From Hyphomicrobiaceae bacterium (lineage in GTDB: Bacteria; Pseudomonadota; Alphaproteobacteria; Rhizobiales; Hyphomicrobiaceae): a stretch of DNA of 44,700 nucleotides. Shown here one piece after another: positions 28,073-36,580 of the stretch. Where the stretch lies: contig JAKFWF010000031.1 in the NCBI GenBank assembly GCA_021730785.1, positions 1 through 44,700 of the forward strand. The letters run 5' to 3'. A program made the position numbers and the translations under genes. Each line of letters opens with the position of its first letter. The stretch's first letter is position 1. The notes under the pieces are model-generated. The model searched no databases. It worked only from the letters and a program-made list of their open reading frames with translations, and was not told the DNA's origin.

Positions 28073-28148
28073 GCCCGGGTAGCTCAGTTGGTAGAGCATA
28101 CGACTGAAAATCGTAGTGTCGGCAGTTCAATTCTGCCCCCGGGCACCA
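28073..28148 (+). tRNA. tRNA-Phe (anticodon GAA)
   Basis: Seventy-six bases including the encoded CCA. Acceptor stem GCCCGGG pairs with CCCGGGC; the discriminator is A. D-arm AGCTCAGTTGGTAGAGC, anticodon stem TACGA/TCGTA with loop CTGAAAA giving anticodon GAA at 28106-28108, and T-arm GGCAG-TTCAATT-CTGCC are all well formed. A promoter lies upstream. Confidence 0.97.
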
Positions 28149-28270
28149 GCCCACCACTCCTTCGATATCGTGCGCTGACCGTCGCTTGACTGGCGCCTGC
28201 CGCGGCGGAACTCTTTGGTCACCTTGATGGTGCACACTCGGCGAACCTCCACACAGCCGTAGGAACGCCG

Positions 28271-29887
28271 TTGGACGAATTCGACTACATCGTCGTGGGT
28301 GCCGGCTCGGCCGGGTCGGTCGTGGCTGGGCGTCTTGCTGCCACCGAACGCTACCGTGTCCTTCTGCTCGAGGCCGGCCCGAGCGACTATGATCCGTGGA
28401 TCCAGATCCCGATCGGCTACGGCAAGTCCTACTACAACCCGCGCGTCAACTGGATGTATCGCAGTGAGCCGGTGCCGGGCCTCAGGCACCGGTCGATCTA
28501 CCAGCCGCGTGGCAAGGTGCTCGGCGGGTCGAGCTCGATCAATGCCATGGTGTATTCGCGCGGCCAGGCGTCGGACTATGATGCGTGGGCGGCCCTCGGC
28601 AATGGCGGCTGGGGCTCGGCCGACGCACTCGCAACTTTCAAGCGCATGGAGGATCACGCGCTCGGCGCCAGCGAGTGGCACGGCAGCGGCGGTCCGCTGC
28701 ATGTGACCGACATCAAGGATGCCGTCCATCCCCTCACGCACGCCTACATGAAGGCCGGCCAGGAAGCAGGCTTGCCGTTCAATCCCGACCTCAACGGCGC
28801 GAGTTTGGAGGGCGTCGGCTACTACCAGATCAACACCCGCGACGGATTTCGCATGTCGGCATCGCGGGCGTATCTGTGGCCGGTCCTGCGTCGCGGCTTG
28901 ATCGAGGTTGCCAAGAACGCTCTGGCGACCAAAATCCTGTTCGAAGGGCGCCGCGCGGTCGGGATCGCCTACAGCCAGGGCGGGCGGACGCGGCAGGCCC
29001 GCGCTAGCGCCGAAGTGATCGTTGCCGGCGGCGCATTCAACTCGCCGCAGCTGCTACAATTGTCCGGCGTCGGGCCGGGCGCCCTGCTGCACCGGCACGG
29101 CATTGCGGTCGTCCATGACAGTCCGGCGGTCGGCCAGAACCTGCAGGACCACATGTGCTATGACCATTCCTATCGATCGCGCCTGCCGACGCTGAACGAG
29201 GAACTGCTGCCGCTGTCGGGCAAGATCAAGGTGGCGCTGCGCTATCTGCTGTTCCGGCGCGGGCCGCTGTCACTCAGCGTCAACCAGGGCGGAGGCTTCT
29301 TGCGCTCACGGGCAGATGTCACGCATCCCGACATTCAGCTCTATTTCTCGCCCCTGTCCTACGAGCGGGCGCCGCCTGGCGTACGCGCGCTGATGCAGCC
29401 CGATCCCTTCCCTGGCTTTCTGATGAGCGTGTCGCCGTGCCGGCCGTCGAGCCGGGGCCAAGTGGCGATCACCTCACCCGATCCGAGGCAGCCGCCGGCA
29501 ATCCAGCCGAACTATCTCGCAACCAACGACGACGTCGAGACGCTGCTGGCGGGCGCACGTTTCCTGCGGCGACTGGCTGCAACGCCGACGATGCGCGACA
29601 TTATCGCCGAGGAGCTGCATCCGGGCCCAGCGCATGCCGATGACGCAGCCCTTGTCGCCGACATGCGGGCCCGCAGCTACTCGATCTTCCATCCCTGCGG
29701 CACCTGCCGAATGGGTCCGGACGCGGCGGCAGCCGTGGTCGATCCGCGCTTGAAGGTGTACGGCGTCGACGGATTGCGAGTCGTCGATGCGTCGATCTTT
29801 CCAACGATCACGTCGGGCAATACCAACGCACCGGCGATCATGGTCGGCGAGCGTGGCGCGGACTTCATCCTGGCCGATGCCCGGTGA
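28271..29887 (+). CDS. GMC-family FAD oxidoreductase (choline/alcohol dehydrogenase-like)
   Basis: 538 residues with a TTG start; AGGAA lies about five bases upstream. The N-terminal Rossmann motif is DYIVVGAGSAGSVVAGRL, followed by the GMC signature 1 region GKVLGGSSSINAMVYSRG and signature 2 (AGGAFNSPQLLQLSGVGPG). The catalytic pair is the His in IFHPCGTCRMG and the Asn in TSGNTNAPAIM. The enzyme oxidises an alcohol, releasing hydride to FAD; the usual substrates of such proteobacterial enzymes are choline, aliphatic or aryl alcohols, and the sequence does not decide. It stands alone after tRNA-Phe and faces paaG. Confidence 0.93.
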   Translation: MDEFDYIVVGAGSAGSVVAGRLAATERYRVLLLEAGPSDYDPWIQIPIGYGKSYYNPRVNWMYRSEPVPGLRHRSIYQPRGKVLGGSSSINAMVYSRGQASDYDAWAALGNGGWGSADALATFKRMEDHALGASEWHGSGGPLHVTDIKDAVHPLTHAYMKAGQEAGLPFNPDLNGASLEGVGYYQINTRDGFRMSASRAYLWPVLRRGLIEVAKNALATKILFEGRRAVGIAYSQGGRTRQARASAEVIVAGGAFNSPQLLQLSGVGPGALLHRHGIAVVHDSPAVGQNLQDHMCYDHSYRSRLPTLNEELLPLSGKIKVALRYLLFRRGPLSLSVNQGGGFLRSRADVTHPDIQLYFSPLSYERAPPGVRALMQPDPFPGFLMSVSPCRPSSRGQVAITSPDPRQPPAIQPNYLATNDDVETLLAGARFLRRLAATPTMRDIIAEELHPGPAHADDAALVADMRARSYSIFHPCGTCRMGPDAAAAVVDPRLKVYGVDGLRVVDASIFPTITSGNTNAPAIMVGERGADFILADAR

Positions 29888-29893
29888 GCGTGC

Positions 29894-30679
29894 TCAACCC
29901 TTGAAGACAGGCGGCCGCTTTTCGATGAAGGCTGCAACGCCCTCGGCGTAGTCGTCGCCGTAGCCCAATGTGCGTTGGACATCTCGTTCGTGGTCGAGCT
30001 GGGCGTCGAGCGTCGCCGTCGCGGCTGTCTGGATCGACTGCTTGATGGCTGCGAGCGCTGCCGGCGGCTGGGTCGCGAGACGAGTAGCCAGTCGATCAGC
30101 CTCGCCCTGCAGGTCCGCATCGTCGACGACCTTCCAGATCAAGCCCCACTCGGCGGCACGTTCGGCGGTGAGTGGCTCGGCCAGCATGGCAAGCGCCTTG
30201 GCACGGGCTTCGCCCAGCAGGTGGGTCAACGTCCACGTACCGCCCACGTCCGGGATCAGACCGATTTTGACGAACGACTGGATGAACTTCGCCGACCGGC
30301 CGGCAATCACAATGTCGCCGTGCAGCGCGAGATTGGCGCCGCCCCCTGCGGCAACGCCGTTGACCGCCACCACGATCGGCTTCGGCAAGGCGCGCAGCCG
30401 GCGCACCAGCGGATTGTAGCGAAGCTCCATGCTCTCGCCGAGGTCGCGGCGTGCGCTGCCCGGGGCAACCGCGCGGTCGGCCAGATCCTGGCCCGCGCAG
30501 AAGCCGCGGCCGGCTCCCGTCAGAACGACCACTCGGCACGTGGCGTCTGCCTCGATGACATCGAGTGCCGCCGCCAGGTCTGCGTGCATCTGCGTCGTGA
30601 AGCTGTTGAGCCGCGCCGGCCGGTTGAGGGTCAGTCGTGTCACAGCCCCGTCACGCGAGACAAGAATCGTAGGGGACAT
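29894..30679 (-). CDS. paaG: Enoyl-CoA hydratase/isomerase, PaaG-like
   Basis: 261 residues from ATG 30679; an ATG at 30694 adds five residues and is also possible. Crotonase fold with the oxyanion-hole segments GAGRGFCAGQDLADR and AVNGVAAGGGANLALHGD, and KIGLIPDVGGTWTLTHLLG. The family PaaG converts ring-1,2-epoxyphenylacetyl-CoA to an oxepin in phenylacetate degradation; LNSFTTQMHADL and AEWGLIWKVVDD resemble PaaG more than FadB-type hydratases. No other paa genes are adjacent, so a broader crotonase role remains possible. It ends seven bases from the stop of the convergent GMC gene. Confidence 0.8.
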   Translation of the reverse strand: MSPTILVSRDGAVTRLTLNRPARLNSFTTQMHADLAAALDVIEADATCRVVVLTGAGRGFCAGQDLADRAVAPGSARRDLGESMELRYNPLVRRLRALPKPIVVAVNGVAAGGGANLALHGDIVIAGRSAKFIQSFVKIGLIPDVGGTWTLTHLLGEARAKALAMLAEPLTAERAAEWGLIWKVVDDADLQGEADRLATRLATQPPAALAAIKQSIQTAATATLDAQLDHERDVQRTLGYGDDYAEGVAAFIEKRPPVFKG

Positions 30680-30789
30680 TGGCGGGTTTCCCATTGCTCA
30701 CAATCCAGTCTACAGCGTTTCATTTGGGCGAAGTCCGATCAATGTAATTCTCAAATGACCGCGAAACGGTTGCGTACGAGGCACAACGC

Positions 30790-32058
30790 ATGCAATCGCC
30801 GACGCTGTTGAACATCGACCTTGGCTCCGAGGGAGGCGGGGAACTGCTGGTTGCGATCGAGGCGCGGCATGGACCGGCATTCGCGCAACTTGCACACCTG
30901 CCGCGCCGCCTATTTGCGCTGCGCTCGGCCTGGGCTCCCGGCTTGCGGTTCATTGGTGGCGAGGCCCAAGCACCGAACGTGGGCAGCGGGTCGGCGCCGG
31001 CACAGGTCTTCAATCTGGCCGGCGCAGGTCTCAGCCTGGAGGACGCGCTGTCCTCGTGCCTTGGCGAGGGGGTCGAGCGGATATCGCAGATCGAGTGCCC
31101 AGGCGACATCGCAGCCCGCTTGCCGATTGCCGGCGCCGACGACCGGTTGACCGCAGCCAGCCGTCGGCTGATCGAGACGCTGGCGATCGCCCCGGCGACG
31201 GTTGCCGATTGGGTCGACGCTGCCGATTTAGCCTCGGGGCAGGAAATCCTGGTGCCGGCCGACTGGTGTTTGCGCCGCTCCACTGCCGGCCCGCTGACGT
31301 TGCCTGATACGCCGCTCAGCACCGGCGCTGCTGCCGGGCCAACGCCAGAGGCGGCTGCGGCGCGGGCCTTACTCGAACTCATCGAGCGCGATGCGGCGGC
31401 GCTCTGGTGGATCGGCGGCCAGCGGGGCCGGCCCTTTGCGATCGAGGATCCCGCGATGACGGCTGCCGCCGATCTGCTGGCACAACTGCGCCAGGGCGAG
31501 ACCGAGCGCCTGTCGTGGTATCTCGACCTGACCACTGATCTTGGCATCCCCTGCATCGCTGCCCTATCGGTGTCGCCCGCCGGCGACCAGCTGGCCTGCG
31601 GGCTCGCAGCGCGGCTGTCAGCCACCGAAGCGGTGCGGGCGGCGACATTCGAGATGTGCCAGATGGAACTCGGTCTCCAACTGGTCGAGCTGAAGCGCAG
31701 GCAGCGCGGCGACGCCGCGTTGAACGACGTCGATCGCCGCCATCTGGCGCGTGCGACCAATATCAATGCCGAAACCTGCATTCTGCTGCAGCCCTGCGGC
31801 ATGCCCCGTCGCGCGACGGCGCCGGCACCCGCGGCGGATGAAGCGGCTCTCGCCATCCTGCAGAACGCGCTCACTGCCGCCTCGATCGAAGCGGCGCTGG
31901 TCGAGTTCACGCGACCCGCCTACGCCATTCCCGTGATGGTTGCGATCGCACCCGACTTGCAACGGCTGCCGTGCGGCGTGAGAGTGCCGCGTTTGACCGA
32001 CACCATTGACAGAACGGGTGGTGGAGCACCGTCGACCGGCGGCGCGCCGTTATTGTGA
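30790..32058 (+). CDS. YcaO-domain protein (stand-alone)
   Basis: 422 residues; GAGG lies about eight bases before the ATG. YcaO enzymes use ATP to activate peptide backbone amides, making azolines, thioamides or amidines. The ATP-binding signature is complete: S89xxxE93xxER97 (SCLGEGVER), the second E196xxER200 (LLELIERDAAALWW), and E288xxQ291 (FEMCQM). TTDLGIPCIAAL is the typical core strand. The Pro-x-Pro-rich C-terminus of azoline-forming YcaOs is missing; the tail is Gly/Pro-rich instead. No E1-like cyclodehydratase partner, TfuA or flavin dehydrogenase is found next to it. It may work alone, on a peptide encoded nearby, or in rRNA/protein modification like E. coli YcaO. It is followed by a regulator gene. 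Confidence 0.82.
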   Translation: MQSPTLLNIDLGSEGGGELLVAIEARHGPAFAQLAHLPRRLFALRSAWAPGLRFIGGEAQAPNVGSGSAPAQVFNLAGAGLSLEDALSSCLGEGVERISQIECPGDIAARLPIAGADDRLTAASRRLIETLAIAPATVADWVDAADLASGQEILVPADWCLRRSTAGPLTLPDTPLSTGAAAGPTPEAAAARALLELIERDAAALWWIGGQRGRPFAIEDPAMTAAADLLAQLRQGETERLSWYLDLTTDLGIPCIAALSVSPAGDQLACGLAARLSATEAVRAATFEMCQMELGLQLVELKRRQRGDAALNDVDRRHLARATNINAETCILLQPCGMPRRATAPAPAADEAALAILQNALTAASIEAALVEFTRPAYAIPVMVAIAPDLQRLPCGVRVPRLTDTIDRTGGGAPSTGGAPLL

Positions 32059-32155
32059 CGGCACCGGGGAGAACCCCCATTGCGCAACTTTATCGAAATC
32101 GTGTTCAGTAGTATGCGCGGTCGCCGTACGACTTGCCGATGCCACAGGACCATCG

Positions 32156-34282
32156 ATGCCCGAGAGACCGCCCAACGCCACGTCGCCCGCATGGACGGGG
32201 CCGATATTGCGCGTCTCGCTGCTCGGCGGTTTTTCCGCGCGGATTGACGAGCAAGAGATCGCAATTTCGTCGGCCAAGGCACGCGCGCTGATCGCATTCC
32301 TGGCGTTCGCCTTAAATCACAAGGCGTCTCGCGGACAGATTGCCGGCACGTTGTGGAGCGAAAATGAAGAGAAGAACGCTCGCGTCAATCTCAGGCAAGA
32401 CCTGAGCAAACTTACCCGACTGTTCGAAGCAGCCGGCTTTCACGGTTTTCTCACCCAGCACAGCGAGATCGTCGGCTTCGCGCCTGGGAGTGTCGAATTC
32501 GACGTCTTCAATGTCATTCGCAGCATCAGCCGACGTTGGCCCGACGATGCGTTGCTCGATACGCCCCATGTCGCCGAAACGCTGCTGATCGGCTTCGAGA
32601 CTATCGATCCGGCCTATGACACGTGGCTCAGGGCGCAGCGCGAAACCTTGCATAAGAAGCTGCTGCGGCTGTTGCAGGACGAGTTCATCGTCGTGGCGGA
32701 CAACCGCAACACTGAATCGAACCGGATTGCTCGCGCGCTCTGGCAACTCGACCGGACGCATGAGCCGACCTGCGGCTACCTCATGCGGTATCACGCCGAC
32801 CATGGCGACAGTGCGACCGCCACGGACCTCTACAACGAGTTGTTCCGTGAGCTTGGCGACTTCCACGACACGGTGCCGTCGGATGCGACGCAGGCGCTGG
32901 CAGAGCAGATCAAGGCCGGGAGCTATCAACCGCGGCCGACACGCCGCGAGGTGATCACTTCGCCCGCTCTGGGGCATGCTCGTGCCAGGCCCGATGCGGC
33001 AGGTAGGCAAGGCCCAAACTCGATCCGCAACGGTGCGCTCGCGATTTCGTCTACTCTGCCATCGGTTGCCAAGCTCGTAATTTCGGTGCCGCCGTTCGAT
33101 ATCTCGGAGGCGTCGGAAAAGACCCACTATCTGGCGCAAGGATTTCGTCGCGAATTGATGGCGTCGCTCGTGCGCTTTCGCGAGTGGGTCGTGTGCGATC
33201 ATGCACTCACGGTCGACCGGACGCGAGGCCGGCAGTACGAGGCCGAATATTCGATCGAAGCCAATGCGGTCGAGGCGGGGGGCGAACTGCGCCTCGTGCT
33301 CACGTTGCGCGAGTCAGGGTCTGATGCGTACCTCTGGAGCGAGCGCTTGAAGCTGTCGTTGAGCAATTGGTTCCAGGCGCAGGATACGATCGTGCGGCGT
33401 CTGGCCACCGCACTCAACGTCAATGTGTCGTTCGAGCGTATGGCGGCGGTGGTGCAGCAACCGCCCGAGGACTTGAACGCTTACGATCTCTGGCTACTGG
33501 GGCAGGCGACCCTTTTGCGATGGGATGTGAAGGGCTGGGATCAGGCAACGCGCATTTACCGCGAGGTCATAGATAAGGTGCCGGCCTTTGCCCCGGCCCA
33601 TTCCAGCCTCGCTCAATTGAGCAATGGAATGCACATTGCAATGCCGGGAATTTTTCGCGATCGACAACGGACTGAGCAAGCGCTTGCTCTCTCACGCGAA
33701 GCGGTGCGGCTCGATCCGCTCGATTCGCGCAGCCAGCTGGCGCTTGGCTGGTCGTGCGCGCTGTCGAAGAAATACGAGCAAGCAGAAATCTATATGTCGC
33801 TCGCCAGCGAACTCAACGAGAACGATCCTTGGACCATGATCGCGTCGGCCAACTGCCTCGCTTTCTGCGGAGAACTCGATAAAGCCCGCGAACTTGCCAA
33901 GCAAGCCTTGCAGCTTCCCTTCGATCCCAGTCCGCTGCAATGGTCTTACCACACGGCAATCCGCTTTATGGACGGGGACTATCAAGGTTGCCTCGAAGCC
34001 GCTGTTGCCGCCGGCAACGACGTCAACCCCAATGTGCCTGGATGGAAAGCCGCCGCCCTTGCCCATCTCGGTCGACAGGGCGAGGCGGAGCAGCAGTTAC
34101 AGGAGTTCTTCACTCTCACCCGTCGTCGCTGGGTGGGTGATCAACCGCCCAACGACGAAAACATCACCCGGTGGCTCTTGCACCTTTTCCCAATCAAAAG
34201 GCAGGATGACTGGCGGCGCCTCCGCGACGGCCTAGCGCTGGCTGGCGCGCCAGCAAGCGCTATGTGCCATCATGGCTGGTGA
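32156..34282 (+). CDS. SARP/BTAD-type transcriptional regulator with TPR C-terminus
   Basis: 708 residues from ATG 32156 (AGGA six bases upstream). Residues 17-110 are an OmpR/PhoB-type winged helix (LRVSLLGGFSARI, then ARALIAFLAFALNHKASRGQIAGTLW). Residues 115-255 are a bacterial transcriptional activator domain (FDVFNVIRSI, then TCGYLMRYHADHGDSATATDLYNELFREL). Residues 300-420 resemble the TolB-like segment that joins adenylate cyclase or CadC-like regulators to TPRs (LVISVPPFDISEASEKTHYLAQGFRRELMASL has that pattern). Residues 440-680 are TPRs (AFAPAHSSLAQL, EAVRLDPLDSRSQLALGWS). The open frame extends back to 32006, over the ycaO end, but that part is not domain-like. Probably activates adjacent genes such as ycaO or the peroxidase operon; the ligand is unknown. 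Confidence 0.8.
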   Translation: MPERPPNATSPAWTGPILRVSLLGGFSARIDEQEIAISSAKARALIAFLAFALNHKASRGQIAGTLWSENEEKNARVNLRQDLSKLTRLFEAAGFHGFLTQHSEIVGFAPGSVEFDVFNVIRSISRRWPDDALLDTPHVAETLLIGFETIDPAYDTWLRAQRETLHKKLLRLLQDEFIVVADNRNTESNRIARALWQLDRTHEPTCGYLMRYHADHGDSATATDLYNELFRELGDFHDTVPSDATQALAEQIKAGSYQPRPTRREVITSPALGHARARPDAAGRQGPNSIRNGALAISSTLPSVAKLVISVPPFDISEASEKTHYLAQGFRRELMASLVRFREWVVCDHALTVDRTRGRQYEAEYSIEANAVEAGGELRLVLTLRESGSDAYLWSERLKLSLSNWFQAQDTIVRRLATALNVNVSFERMAAVVQQPPEDLNAYDLWLLGQATLLRWDVKGWDQATRIYREVIDKVPAFAPAHSSLAQLSNGMHIAMPGIFRDRQRTEQALALSREAVRLDPLDSRSQLALGWSCALSKKYEQAEIYMSLASELNENDPWTMIASANCLAFCGELDKARELAKQALQLPFDPSPLQWSYHTAIRFMDGDYQGCLEAAVAAGNDVNPNVPGWKAAALAHLGRQGEAEQQLQEFFTLTRRRWVGDQPPNDENITRWLLHLFPIKRQDDWRRLRDGLALAGAPASAMCHHGW

Positions 34283-34302
34283 GGCGATGCCCGCTGCCAA
34301 GG

Positions 34303-34674
34303 TCAGGTACAATTGCTGATCGAGTAGTCGCCGACGCGGTGCTCGAAGAATTCCTTCTGGTTCTGATGTTTGCCGTGGGTGATGTACTCTTCATAGAACT
34401 TCGGCATGGGATACTTGCCGGTGGCCGTCTCGAGCCGCGTGAGGGTATCCTGTATCATCTCCGCCGGCGCGAGACGGATCAGGAGAACCTCCAGGTTCGG
34501 CTGCACGAATTGCACGGCCTTGATATAGGACGGCAACGGGTGCTCGATAATGCCATTCGTCTGCTGGACGAACTCGGCCAGCGACTTGGGCCGACTGTCA
34601 GGCTCCAGCGCCCACTTGATCACCTTTTTGCCCAGCTCACGATGCTGCAGTACGTTGATGCGGGGAATCGCCAT
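34303..34674 (-). CDS. Conserved-looking 123-residue protein, unknown function; possible peptide substrate
   Basis: The ATG at 34672-34674 has GAGGA about nine bases upstream. It lies 41 bases after the haem peroxidase gene on the same strand, so the two form one operon. The protein is soluble with alpha/beta character: VLQHRELGKKVIKWALEP, SYIKAVQFVQPNLEVLLIRLAPAEMIQDTLTRL and YPMPKFYEEYITHG. The last ten residues are VGDYSISNCT, with Ser, Ser, Cys and Thr, all of which are residues that YcaO-type enzymes can modify. The only Cys is this one. I do not recognise the family. A leader-plus-core precursor is a hypothesis; a peroxidase accessory protein is at least as likely. Confidence 0.6.
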   Translation of the reverse strand: MAIPRINVLQHRELGKKVIKWALEPDSRPKSLAEFVQQTNGIIEHPLPSYIKAVQFVQPNLEVLLIRLAPAEMIQDTLTRLETATGKYPMPKFYEEYITHGKHQNQKEFFEHRVGDYSISNCT

Positions 34675-34715
34675 TTATCGGTATCCTCATTTGGTTGCTA
34701 CGGCAGAAAACAAAC

Positions 34716-36404
34716 TCAGGCATTGGGCGCGGTGGGATCGAAAACGACGTCGGCCAATCCTCCTTTCGCTTTCATGAACTTGATTACCTGCGGCATGGCC
34801 GAGGGCACTTCAGTGCCAAACACCAGGCGCACGAGAGCCGGAACGGCTGGGTCCTGTTCGATCACGCCCGCGGTCTGGGCGAGCGCGCCGAAGAATACAT
34901 CGGCAACGAGCGTCGAACCCAGGATGCCGAGGCGCTTGCCAGCCTGATCGTGCGCGGCTTCGAGCAGCACGAATAGCAGCAGCGGCGGGTTCTTTGACAA
35001 TTCCACCAACTCGCCCGGCTTGAAGCCGACGTCCGGGCCGAACGTCAGCCAGCGGCCCACTTCCTGTTCCCGGTAACTCGCGTCCTTCAGCAGATCCGAG
35101 CGCTCGCGTTCGCCGGTGCGCAACTTGACAACCATGTCCGCCACCGAGGACACCTGTGCTTCGGCGCCGCGCACAAAATCACGGAAAAACAGCCCGCCGT
35201 CGCGGTTCATTTCGGCCGGCACAGCGGCCTCGAAGGACAGTGGCCCGAAGGCGACCGACGGGCTAATGCGCCGTGACGCGTTGATGAACTTGCCGTCGCC
35301 GAGATCGAAGAAGTGCGACCAGTCGATCAGCCAATTGCTGGCGAGCGGCAGAAGATCGCTGCGATGCGCTGACGACCGGTCGATGATGTCCTTGATCGAA
35401 GGATTGACTTCCAGCTGATCGTTGAGGCGGTAGCTGAAACGGGCCATCACGTGGCCGAAGCGGAACACGGAATGGGAGAAGGCAACCGGCACCTGATTGT
35501 CGTGCATCGGCTCCATCAAGTCAGCTGGAAACCGGCGCGCCGGATCGGTGTAGTAGGCCCACACGCCCGGCTCCAGCAATCGCTTCAGCAGATCGTGCAC
35601 CACCACGCGTCGATAGACGAAGGCCATGACTTTGCGGATCTGCAGGAAGGCGGTTTCGGCCTGAGCCGTCAAAAATGCGGCATCCGTGACGTAGTGGTCG
35701 CGCTGCGGCAGGTTGAGATCCCTGATCTGGTCGGCAGTGGGTGCGTCCTGCACGCGGCGCACAGTTGCGAAGACGATGTTGTGCAACTCGAGAAACAGCG
35801 CGGTCAGCTGCGAGATGATCAGGTGCTGGTCATTGCGCACATCGGCGATCAGCACGTCGGGCGTCGCCCGCGGCCCAGCCACGTCGGTCAGAAACGGATA
35901 GGCGGCACGGGGCAGGTCGCGGGCGGGCTGCGCCAGCAGCGGCGGCTTCACGGGCTCGAACGGCGGTTGTTCATGTCCGCGCACGTGCCCGAGGCGAAAC
36001 AGGCACCGCGTGGCGCTGCCATCGGTGCTGAGCGCGTAGGTCGTCGGCTCGCGCACGGGACCGCCGCCGTAGAGCGTGTCGAGAACCAGCCGTTGGGTGC
36101 GGTAGTCGCGCTGCAACTTGCCGGGAAAGGTGCTGATCAGCGGCAGCTGGGCGGTGTTCTCGACGAAATCGTGCGCCACCAGCTGCGCGAGATAGGTGTA
36201 GCCGGCCGGGATTGCGTCGTTGTCATCGGACGTCCACGCATCGGCGCCGTTGGCCGCCCAGGGAGATCCGCCCTGCCGCATGCGTGTGACCAAGCGCGAC
36301 AGCATTTCCTCGAGCGCCTCGGCATTGGGCCCTGCCAGGGACTTGGTGCCGCGTGGCACCTGCTTGCGTGCCCGCGGAATGGGCCGGCAACTGAATCCAC
36401 TCAT
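34716..36404 (-). CDS. Animal-type haem peroxidase
   Basis: 562 residues from ATG 36404, which has AGGA six bases upstream; the open frame allows a start at 36449. Motifs of the animal (myeloperoxidase-like) superfamily are visible: distal His78 in YLAQLVAHDF, the catalytic Arg190 in LIADVRNDQHL, the helix LTALFLELHNIVF, and the proximal haem ligand His318 in VFRFGHVMARFSYR. Family members use H2O2 to oxidise halides, phenols or fatty acids. There is no signal peptide or N-terminal membrane helix, so export would need another route. The 123-residue unknown follows in the operon. A divergent gene lies 176 bases upstream. Confidence 0.85.
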   Translation of the reverse strand: MSGFSCRPIPRARKQVPRGTKSLAGPNAEALEEMLSRLVTRMRQGGSPWAANGADAWTSDDNDAIPAGYTYLAQLVAHDFVENTAQLPLISTFPGKLQRDYRTQRLVLDTLYGGGPVREPTTYALSTDGSATRCLFRLGHVRGHEQPPFEPVKPPLLAQPARDLPRAAYPFLTDVAGPRATPDVLIADVRNDQHLIISQLTALFLELHNIVFATVRRVQDAPTADQIRDLNLPQRDHYVTDAAFLTAQAETAFLQIRKVMAFVYRRVVVHDLLKRLLEPGVWAYYTDPARRFPADLMEPMHDNQVPVAFSHSVFRFGHVMARFSYRLNDQLEVNPSIKDIIDRSSAHRSDLLPLASNWLIDWSHFFDLGDGKFINASRRISPSVAFGPLSFEAAVPAEMNRDGGLFFRDFVRGAEAQVSSVADMVVKLRTGERERSDLLKDASYREQEVGRWLTFGPDVGFKPGELVELSKNPPLLLFVLLEAAHDQAGKRLGILGSTLVADVFFGALAQTAGVIEQDPAVPALVRLVFGTEVPSAMPQVIKFMKAKGGLADVVFDPTAPNA

Positions 36405-36551
36405 CGAACGTCCTGAAATTTGTGCCGGACACTGAAAACTACGATCCATTGCGAAGCGTGAAACGATCGTGATTTGCGGTCTCGCGCAGACGCTTCTTGT
36501 TCAAAGAATGGACTCTATCACGCTGATTTCACGACAACTGTTGTTCATTGA

Positions 36552-36564
36552 AATGATAGTCATC
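36552..36564. promoter_or_regulatory. Fur-like palindrome between peroxidase and CxxC protein genes
   Basis: AATGATAGTCATC matches 11 of 13 bases of the AATGATAATCATT core of a Fur box. The half-sites ATGA and TCAT are perfect inverted repeats around a three-base centre. It lies seven bases before the ribosome binding site of the gene at 36581, so a bound repressor would block that gene. Confidence 0.4.
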
Positions 36565-36580
36565 CGCCGAGGAGTTGGCC

